Assembly (NCBI GenBank): GCA_041674345.1
Contig: JBAYVY010000117.1
Span: forward strand, 1 to 9,817
Direction: 5' to 3'
Length of the DNA stretch: 9,817 nt
Source: JBAYVY01 sp041674345
GTDB taxonomy: Bacteria > Planctomycetota > Phycisphaerae > Phycisphaerales > Zrk34
The notes beneath the pieces were generated by a model. It worked only from the letters and a program-made list of their open reading frames with translations, searched no databases and was not told where the DNA came from. Positions within the stretch are counted from its first letter, which is position 1; every line of letters begins with the position of its first letter. A program made the position numbers and the translations under genes. Positions 5,909 to 9,817 of the stretch are shown here, in pieces.

Positions 5909-6570
5909 CGCTTCAAGTACCGCTTATACGGCACGCCTTCCATAAACGCCTTCTTTTCGTGCGCAAAACGAATCGCCTGTTCCAAATCCACCAACACCCG
6001 CGTGTGCGGATAATCCCGATGATCGTCGCAAATGCCGTGACGCTCCGCCTGCGTCATCGTGTACCGGCAAGATAACCGGCATTGCTTCTCATCACGGATG
6101 CACCCGTCAAAATAATCCTTCCGCTTCGACTCGCGCCAAAACGGAACCCGACGGGGGCAATTCATTGCCCCCGCCCCCGGAACCCCCGGAACCCCCGGAA
6201 CCCGGCGGGGGCAATTCATTGCCCCCGCCGTAGATTGCGCCTCCAGCACATCATTCACCAGTTTCGCCACGCTGCCGTGCAATTGCCGCATCATCGGGCC
6301 AAGGTTCCGGCCCACCGGCAAGTAACCCTCGAAGTGGTAATGATTGTCCAACAACGTCACGACCCACGTTTGAAAGCCGTACTTCGCGGCGTAATGGTCG
6401 AAGCGATCCCAGAAGATTCCCTTGGCCTGTTCGGATGCGAATGCGGGATATCGGTCCCGGCATCGGGCGGTGATGAAATAGACCTGATTGTCAACGTACC
6501 AGTGTTCGCTGCGATGTTGTCCGTGATAGACCTCGTGGGAGGTCGTGGAGGATTTGACGATGCGCTGCAT
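5905..6570 (-). CDS. Y1 (HUH) transposase, REP-associated (RAYT-like)
   Basis: 221 aa. The family makes single-strand DNA cuts with a tyrosine nucleophile and a metal held by an HUH motif. RAYT members act on REP palindromes and are usually single-copy. Visible: a RSEHWYVDNQVYFITARC start typical of the domain; HUH motif DNHYHFEGYLP with His77 and His79; the conserved VPFWRESKRKDYFDGCIRDE segment (142-161); and candidate catalytic Tyr170 in CRYTMTQAERHGI, which matches the Y-I-x-x-N-P-v helix of relatives although NP is replaced. The end, YPHTRV...GVPYKRYLKR, looks complete. Residues about 114-143 are repeat-derived: two copies of AGAMNCPRRVP around a VPGVPGVPG stretch, in the loop before the FW motif. 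ATG 6570 has GGAGGAG 16 nt upstream, rather far. The stop overlaps the next gene (ATGA). Confidence 0.88.
   Translation of the reverse strand: MQRIVKSSTTSHEVYHGQHRSEHWYVDNQVYFITARCRDRYPAFASEQAKGIFWDRFDHYAAKYGFQTWVVTLLDNHYHFEGYLPVGRNLGPMMRQLHGSVAKLVNDVLEAQSTAGAMNCPRRVPGVPGVPGAGAMNCPRRVPFWRESKRKDYFDGCIRDEKQCRLSCRYTMTQAERHGICDDHRDYPHTRVLVDLEQAIRFAHEKKAFMEGVPYKRYLKR
6150..6229. repeat. Palindrome pair plus 9-bp repeats inside the transposase gene
   Basis: Units 6150-6175 and 6204-6229 share the core CAATTCATTG (the AATGAATT variant in the opposite orientation to those in the membrane gene). They are joined by 6176-6203, three CCCCCGGAA-type units. Including the preceding GGAACCCG, the 33-bp segments 6143-6175 and 6197-6229 are direct repeats with one mismatch (A6151/G6205), each encoding AGAMNCPRRVP. 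The lengths (33, and 54 between starts) are multiples of three, so the frame is kept. Confidence 0.92.
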
Positions 6571-6590
6571 GCCAGCAATATATCCACTCC

Positions 6591-6664
6591 TCCGGGGGCA
6601 CTAAAGTGCCCCCGCCGAATCCGCGCGCCCGGCGGGGGCGGCGGGGGCGATTCATCGCCCCCGG
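6591..6664. repeat. Degenerate palindrome pair upstream of the transposase gene
   Basis: 6591-6616 (TCCGGGGGCACTA / AAGTGCCCCCGCC) is an imperfect ACTTAAGT-type unit. 6631-6642 is a partial GGCGGGGGCGGC stem, and 6643-6662 has arms GGGGGCGATT and CATCGCCCCC. They occupy the 5' region of the transposase gene; its GGAGGAG comes from the edge of the first unit. Confidence 0.75.
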
Positions 6665-6712
6665 AGTGATTGAACGCCCAAACGAAAGGGCCGACCGTCG
6701 CAGACAGTCGGC
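6658..6712 (-). terminator. Hairpin terminator of the toxin-antitoxin operon; copy A of a direct repeat
   Basis: Stem GCCGACCGTC (6690-6699) / GACAGTCGGC (6703-6712) with one mismatch, followed on the minus strand by a CCCTTTCGTTT tail. It lies 25 bp past the antitoxin stop. The segment 6658-6712 is about 85% identical to 7488-7543 (shared CCCCCGGAGTGATT and ACGAAAGGGCCGACCGTC). Confidence 0.65.
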
Positions 6713-6737
6713 GCATCGGCACGTGAAGTGGTTCCCC

Positions 6738-7061
6738 TTACGCCACCTCAAGCATCTCGCTGAACTGACTGATACGCACCTTGTTTCCGGTGGGCATGGT
6801 GACCACGAACTCCAACCGACCCCCGATGGCTTCGATCAGCCGCGTCAGCGTACTGACCTGGATATCCTCGGCGTGTTCCAGTTTGGACAGGTTGGCTTGT
6901 GAGACACCCAGCAGCCCGGCCAGTTCCATCTGCGTCAGCCCCGCCGCCTTCCGCAGTTCAGCCAGCGCCATATCCGTCAGCATCGCCCGTGCCGCCGCCT
7001 CGTTGCGTTGGCGGCGTTCGGGGTCCATCTTCCGTCGCAATTCATTGAAGTTTCGCGCCAT
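6738..7061 (-). CDS. XRE-family antitoxin (HigA-like)
   Basis: 107 aa. The Cro/C1-type helix-turn-helix spans about residues 34-86: LAELRKAAGLTQMELAGLLG, then VSQANLSKLEHAEDIQVSTL, then TRLIEAIGGRLEFVV. An N-terminal helix (NFNELRRKMDPERRQRNEAA) precedes it, a common form of antitoxin paired with HigB/Gp49-like toxins. It should bind and neutralise the toxin and repress the operon. ATG 7061 overlaps the toxin stop by one base (TGATG), so translation is coupled; GGAAGG lies upstream. The GTG just before it (7064) is in frame but less likely. The stop is TAA 6738-6740, followed by a hairpin terminator. Because the toxin gene upstream is frameshifted, this antitoxin may now be unpaired. Confidence 0.9.
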   Translation of the reverse strand: MARNFNELRRKMDPERRQRNEAAARAMLTDMALAELRKAAGLTQMELAGLLGVSQANLSKLEHAEDIQVSTLTRLIEAIGGRLEFVVTMPTGNKVRISQFSEMLEVA

Positions 7062-7416
7062 CACAGCAGCCCTTCCTTTCGTAGCTGGGCCAGGTGTTCA
7101 TCATACAACCGATCCGCCAACGGAATCATTCGTTCGTACCACCTCTTATCACCGGTCTTATTGCCGCCGATGAGCAGGATCGCACTCCTGCGGGGATCAA
7201 AGGCGAACAGCACACGGTACGGTTCTCCCCGGTGTTGCACCCGCAGTTCTTTCAGATGACATGCTTCGATCCGTTGACCGTATCGACGCCCGGACGTCCC
7301 AGCGCGGGGCCGACCTTTTCAAGAATCATCACCATTCGGTCCACCGCATCCTGTTCGTCCGCGTCCAGCGTGTTCCACCACTGCCCGAACTCATCGGTGA
7401 ACTCGATTGGCCACAT
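7061..7416 (-). pseudogene. HigB/RelE-family toxin, frameshifted
   Basis: The intact family member would be about 118 aa. From ATG 7416 the frame reads MWPIEFTDEFGQWWNTLDAD and continues to GPALGRPGVDTVNGSKHV, then stops at TGA 7254-7252. The rest of the toxin continues in another frame from 7258 to the TGA at 7063-7061: HLKELRVQHRGEPYRVLFAF, then DPRRSAILLIGGNKTGDKRW, then YERMIPLADRLYDEHLAQLR and KEGLL. Relatives read GSxHxNMKELRVQH across this point, so one base is missing near 7258-7260. These toxins are ribosome-dependent mRNA endonucleases; the lost C-terminal half carries the conserved Arg/Lys and Tyr segments, so the product is probably inactive. I see no slippery heptamer to suggest programmed shifting. 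A sequencing error is the main alternative. Toxin-first order is typical of higBA. An upstream in-frame ATG at 7425 overlaps the -10 box. Confidence 0.85.
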
Positions 7417-7423
7417 GCCGATC

Positions 7424-7451
7424 ATTATAACCTGTCGGTTATATCCGGCAA
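7424..7451 (-). promoter_or_regulatory. Toxin-antitoxin promoter with palindromic operator
   Basis: On the minus strand TTGCCG (7451-7446) and a perfect TATAAT (7429-7424) are 16 bp apart. A perfect inverted repeat TATAACC-TGTC-GGTTATA (7426-7443) covers the spacer and the -10 box, the expected place for antitoxin autorepression. TATAAT ends 7 nt before ATG 7416, so transcription probably starts at or next to the start codon. Confidence 0.65.
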
Positions 7452-7487
7452 ATGGCAAAGTGATATTTCATCAGGTCAGCCCCGGAC

Positions 7488-7543
7488 CCCCGGAGTGATT
7501 AAACACACCAACGAAAGGGCCGACCGTCAAAGACGGTCGGCCC
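7488..7543 (-). terminator. Terminator of the prepilin-type gene; copy B of a direct repeat
   Basis: Perfect 12-bp stem GGGCCGACCGTC (7517-7528) / GACGGTCGGCCC (7532-7543) with loop AAA, followed on the minus strand by a TTTCGTT tail. It lies 32 bp past the prepilin-type gene stop. Together with CCCCCGGAGTGATT at its left it repeats 6658-6712. Confidence 0.75.
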
Positions 7544-7575
7544 GAAGGGTTCGCAATCAATCGGCGTTCAGACTT

Positions 7576-8517
7576 TTAGTTCAGCGGCACCAGAATCACA
7601 TCATTATCCTGCACCTTGATCTGATCTCGTCCCAAAGTGGGTTTGGCCGGTGTAGGAATTGTGCCGGAAGATGTGTCATCTTGTCCATAGATGCTGTTCT
7701 TCTGAGGCCCCTGGAAGGCATCGGTACTCCAAGCGACATGCCCATCACCAGCCAGGATTTCCTGCCCTTCGCCACTGGAGTGGTTCTTGCTATTGGCTTT
7801 GGCCTTATCCGATGCATCACTCTTTTTAGTCACGTCAGACGCGGAAGTAGTGGGGAGGATATTGCAGCCATTCTTGTCCGCCAGAAGCACATAGTCCGTC
7901 TTAACGTCCGCACTCCAGTTTCGTCCGATCTTGGCGTCAAACATGTTGACCGGCGAATAGGACAAGTGCTTGTCCACACTTCCGGTCGGGCCTTTCAGAA
8001 AGTCCGTGGTGGAGGATCGGGTCGCGTTTATCGTGCCACCTTCGGTGGTGGTCAGGGGGTCTCGCACGTCCCCGCTGGAGGGACAAATCCAGCTTTTGAC
8101 GTCCGTCGATCCGTCCTTCACCAATATCCACAGGGAACCTGTAATGGCCCCGTTGATCGGGCCACCGTTGCTGCCGGTCTTGTCCCATAAGGTCAGAGTA
8201 GTCGAGGTGCTTAAACGAGTCGCACTGGTGTCGAACACGATATCGGGGTCGATCGGCGTAGCCGCATCAGGCCCCTTCGGAAAAGCGCTGTCATTGTTGA
8301 TGGAATAAGTGTACATCGCCTTGTAGATGCCGCTGAGGTTGGTGGCGCAGAGGGTGCGGTTGGCGCTTTCGCGGGCGCGATTCAGGCCGGGCAGCAGGAT
8401 GCCGAGCAGCAGTGCGATGATCGCAATGACCACCAGCAATTCCACCAGCGTGAACCCCCGGAAGGAAGCCCCCCGGAAGGAAGCCCCCCGGAAGGAAGAA
8501 CCATTTTGAGTTTTCAT
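7576..8517 (-). CDS. Prepilin-type pseudopilin (planctomycete type II secretion-like family)
   Basis: 313 aa. It has a prepilin N-terminus: a basic leader ending RG, cleavage expected after Gly21, then FTLVELLVVIAIIALLLGIL with Glu at mature position 5, and ARESANRTLCATNLSGIYKA. A secreted mainly beta domain follows, with ICPSSGD and near the end NHSSGEGQEILAGDGHVAW, resembling the H-x(n)-DG tail of DUF1559-type planctomycete proteins. Such proteins are exported and assembled or surface-associated after cleavage by a PilD-like peptidase, which is not in this window. ATG 8517 is chosen because AGGAG lies 8 nt upstream; a longer frame to 8547 lacks support. The leader contains three tandem SFRG(A) units encoded by a 15-bp repeat. 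The gene stands alone, with a hairpin terminator downstream. Confidence 0.9.
   Translation of the reverse strand: MKTQNGSSFRGASFRGASFRGFTLVELLVVIAIIALLLGILLPGLNRARESANRTLCATNLSGIYKAMYTYSINNDSAFPKGPDAATPIDPDIVFDTSATRLSTSTTLTLWDKTGSNGGPINGAITGSLWILVKDGSTDVKSWICPSSGDVRDPLTTTEGGTINATRSSTTDFLKGPTGSVDKHLSYSPVNMFDAKIGRNWSADVKTDYVLLADKNGCNILPTTSASDVTKKSDASDKAKANSKNHSSGEGQEILAGDGHVAWSTDAFQGPQKNSIYGQDDTSSGTIPTPAKPTLGRDQIKVQDNDVILVPLN
8455..8498 (-). repeat. 15-bp tandem repeat in the prepilin leader
   Basis: Three units of CCCCCCGGAAGGAAG on the plus strand (8455-8468, the first one base shorter; 8469-8483; 8484-8498). They are read on the coding strand as SFRGASFRGASFRG, directly before the prepilin cleavage site. 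They contain the same CCCCCGGAA core as the tags beside the palindromes. Confidence 0.9.
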
Positions 8518-8619
8518 GACAGATGCTCCTTGAGTAAAAAAATGCACTTCGCAAAACTTGGATCGGCATGGTCAGAGGTCACGTTGGCGCGGGCGCGATC
8601 GAACGCCGATCACTCTTTC

Positions 8620-8645
8620 GGCGGGGGCAATTAATTGCCCCCGCC
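8620..8645. repeat. Intergenic palindrome, AATTAATT variant
   Basis: Perfect 26-bp unit with half-site GGCGGGGGCAATT, identical to 5321-5346. It is followed by CCCCCGCCCCCGCCCCCGG and CCCCCGGAAGTAAGT. The C-runs give a G-quadruplex-capable minus strand. Confidence 0.92.
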
Positions 8646-8782
8646 CCCCGCCCCCGCCCCCGGACGCCCCCGGAAGTAAGTCATGCCCGGAACAAGCCCT
8701 TGCGTTGGTGGACGCGGGCCGGTGGGTGCCAACCGCTGTCTGAATGAACTCCATGTCAATCTTTGACATCCGTATTGATCCG

Positions 8783-8875
8783 CCCCCCGGAAGTAAGTTC
8801 CCGGAATAATCCCCCGGAATCAACCCCCCCCGGAAGCAGTCCCGGAAGCAGTCCCGGAAGCAGTCCCGGAAATAA
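8783..8875. repeat. CCCGGAA motif array with 12-bp tandem repeats
   Basis: CCCGGAA recurs at short irregular intervals, including three perfect tandem units CCCGGAAGCAGT (8829-8840, 8841-8852, 8853-8864) and a fourth partial unit. CCCCCGGAAGTAAGT is shared with 8667-8681. There is no spacer/repeat structure of a CRISPR array. Confidence 0.85.
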
Positions 8876-8899
8876 CCCCTGGAATTAATCGGCAAACAC

Positions 8900-8925
8900 T
8901 CCGGGAGCACTGAAGTGCCCCCGCC
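8900..8925. repeat. Degenerate intergenic palindrome, ACTTAAGT type
   Basis: TCCGGGAGCACTG / AAGTGCCCCCGCC pairs imperfectly and is followed by GGCCCCGGAA. It closely resembles the degenerate unit at 6591-6616, with the same TCCGGG left end. Confidence 0.75.
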
Positions 8926-8947
8926 GGCCCCGGAATGCGAAATAGTT

Positions 8948-8974
8948 CCGCGAGCAAAGGAGCTTTGCTTGCGG
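8948..8974. repeat. Hairpin with 12-bp stem
   Basis: CCGCGAGCAAAG (8948-8959), loop GAG, CTTTGCTTGCGG (8963-8974); the single mismatch is a G-U type pair. There is no T-tract, so it is not an obvious terminator. Role unknown. Confidence 0.65.
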
Positions 8975-9177
8975 AGCGACGGATGGCAGGTTTCGTGTGT
9001 GAGCAGCGGGAAGAAAGCCGGATTAAGGAATGAAAAATAGCGGGATAAACGGTCGCTGTGTCCACACGTCTCTGTCAATCCACTCAGTAATATATCCCAC
9101 GCCGGACCTCATTGTCAAGCTGGGTAAAAAAATAACACTTTCATCGTAATAGGGCAATAATCCTTTTAAGAGGCATT

Positions 9178-9303
9178 GTGCTTTCCGGGGCGGGGGTGGG
9201 GGCGGGGGCGGCCATTGAAAACGCCAAAGTCACCGGTACCGTCTCCGAAAAAGACGGTGTCCGCTGGCTCGCCGCCACTCAACTCGAGATCCCCTCCCAG
9301 TAG
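9178..9303 (+). pseudogene. Short gene remnant, C-terminal piece of an unidentified protein
   Basis: From GTG 9178 the frame reads LSGAGVGAGA (from a G-rich tract) and then AIENAKVTGTVSEKDGVRWL, AATQLEIPSQ and TAG 9301-9303. The second part has the codon use and beta-strand pattern of a real protein C-terminus, with a clean stop followed by a plus-strand terminator at 9361-9390. Nothing upstream of the G-rich tract continues the protein. I do not recognise the parent family. It could also be a short expressed peptide, since AGAGG lies just before the GTG. Confidence 0.4.
9187..9211 (+). other. G-quadruplex motif with single-nucleotide loops
   Basis: Runs GGGG, GGGGG, GGGGG and GGGGG are separated by the single bases C, T and C (9187-9208). 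This is the pattern that forms the most stable quadruplexes. It lies at the 5' edge of the gene remnant. Confidence 0.8.
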
Positions 9304-9360
9304 CAACGCCTTTCCCGCGTTCACGTTTCGACCCTCCCGACAATTCATTCATTCCTCCAC

Positions 9361-9390
9361 GCCGAGCCGGTCAGTCCGGCCCGGCTTTTT
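9361..9390 (+). terminator. Rho-independent terminator
   Basis: Stem GCCGAGCCGG (9361-9370) / CCGGCCCGGC (9376-9385) with one mismatch and loop TCAGT, followed by TTTTT. It faces plus-strand transcription and lies 58 bp past the stop of the gene remnant. Confidence 0.75.
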
Positions 9391-9475
9391 CCCAACCCTG
9401 CTTCGCCCGGGCGCATGCCATGCCATGCCACGCGGGGTTTGAATTCGTTCACACCCGCTGTTTTCCCATGAAAAC

Positions 9476-9567
9476 AAGCACGAAGGACACGAAGAAGCAC
9501 GAAGTCGAGAGATCGTATTTAAGTTAAATACGATCCTTTCTTCGTGCTTCTTCGCGCCCTTCGTGTT
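9476..9567. repeat. Inverted repeat with CACGAAG-type ends
   Basis: Left arm 9476-9520 (AAGCACGAAGGACACGAAGA... ending ATCGTATTT) pairs with right arm 9526-9567 (AAATACGATCC... ending CCTTCGTGTT) around the loop AAGTT. The architecture resembles the CACAGAG repeat at 448-620. Probably a MITE-like hairpin element; mobility is not shown. Confidence 0.75.
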
Positions 9568-9696
9568 AACCCGAGTTCGGGACAAGCACGCCGAATCCGC
9601 CTCCCGTGAAGCCGCCCGGCTCGTTTCAGCCGGCGCTCTCCGCCCGGCCTAATTCACATTTTTCACCGGTATTTTCCGAATGGAACGCGGTTGACG

Positions 9697-9727
9697 ATGA
9701 CTTTGTTTTCACTGAAAACAAAGTCAT
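9697..9727. repeat. Perfect 14-bp inverted repeat with 3-nt loop
   Basis: ATGACTTTGTTTTC (9697-9710), ACT, GAAAACAAAGTCAT (9714-9727). TGACG occurs immediately on both sides (9692-9696 and 9728-9732) as a direct repeat. It is AT-rich, unlike its surroundings. Confidence 0.8.
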
Positions 9728-9817
9728 TGACGGACCCCCAAAATCGCAAGTCGGCTTGGGTGACTTTTTTCGGGATATTCATTTATCCCGAATTCGGGTT
9801 GTTCAATCATCTGGTGG

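Larger units (their letters stand above)
8518..9177. other. Gene-free repeat-rich region
   Basis: No frame here looks like a protein. It contains a perfect palindrome (8620-8645), C-rich runs (8641-8672), many CCCGGAA motifs (8667-8890), a degenerate palindrome (8900-8925), a 12-bp-stem hairpin (8948-8974), and a more AT-rich stretch (9080-9177) which could hold a promoter but shows no convincing pair of boxes. The leader of the prepilin-type gene is at 8518-8530 (AGGAG). Confidence 0.6.
9304..9817. other. Gene-free right end
   Basis: No convincing gene. Besides the terminator and two inverted repeats listed separately, there are a short ATGCC tandem (9411-9429), a GCC-rich stretch 9581-9652 that stays open but matches nothing I know, a CGGGAT/ATCCCG hairpin (9771-9790) and a perfect CCCGAATTCGGG palindrome (9787-9798). 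Confidence 0.5.

Noticed and set aside
7252..7263. Programmed frameshifting or TGA recoding in the toxin
   Set aside because: No slippery heptamer or obvious stimulatory structure at the junction; a one-base deletion or read error explains it more simply.
7261..8190. Long plus-strand open frame as a gene
   Set aside because: It is antisense to the toxin and prepilin genes, which have clear family motifs and ribosome binding sites.
8829..8864. CRISPR array
   Set aside because: The units are contiguous 12-bp repeats without spacers, and no cas genes are present.
8572..9078. Minus-strand frame with RDCF repeats as a protein gene
   Set aside because: The repeats are the translated CCCGGAAGCAGT array, the rest shows no protein-like pattern, and it runs through palindromes and hairpins.
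9581..9652. Possible short coding piece ending in TAA
   Set aside because: It is only about 24 codons with no recognisable motif or ribosome binding site.

Overview
The window is GC-rich and looks like the chromosome of a planctomycete, most likely of the Phycisphaerae type. This rests on the prepilin-type protein at 7576-8517, whose N-terminus (RGFTLVELLVVIAIIALLLG, then an ARESANRTLCATNLSGIYKAMYTY-like stretch) is typical of the large pseudopilin families of that phylum, and on the group of Y1 transposase at 5905-6570. The assignment is inference from protein style; there is no rRNA or tRNA to confirm it.

Layout. 1-441 is the 3' end of a Mip/FkpA-type FKBP peptidyl-prolyl isomerase. A long inverted repeat (448-620) and a bidirectional terminator (655-684) separate it from a convergent GH4 glycosidase of the MelA alpha-galactosidase type (716-2227, minus). 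An AraC-family regulator (2344-3222, plus) is divergent from the glycosidase and is its probable regulator. The glycine cleavage H protein gcvH follows (3267-3647, plus). Convergent with it is a two-gene minus-strand unit: a Y1 (HUH) transposase of the REP-associated type (5905-6570), whose stop overlaps the start of a TMTC-like membrane glycosyltransferase with C-terminal TPRs (3683-5908). Next comes a HigB/HigA-type toxin-antitoxin pair (6738-7416, minus) with a frameshifted toxin, then the prepilin-type gene (7576-8517, minus). The last 1.3 kb (8518-9817) has no convincing intact gene. It holds repeats, hairpins, a G-quadruplex motif and one short gene remnant.

The striking feature is a dense family of about 26-bp GC-rich palindromes. 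The commonest half-site is GGCGGGGGCAATT, with central octamers AATTAATT, AATGAATT or ACTTAAGT. There are at least 17 units between 3655 and 8925, many in pairs. Most lie INSIDE open reading frames: ten units are inside the membrane glycosyltransferase, inserted in frame and mostly at loops between membrane helices, and two are inside the HUH transposase itself. They are commonly followed on the plus strand by a CCCCCGGAA tag, and the same tag is expanded on its own in the AraC gene, the prepilin leader and the intergenic region 8640-8880. I read this as a REP/BIME-like system with a RAYT-like transposase, behaving in genes like the Rickettsia palindromic elements, which also insert in frame into proteins. 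That the transposase mobilises these palindromes is an inference from co-location and family knowledge.
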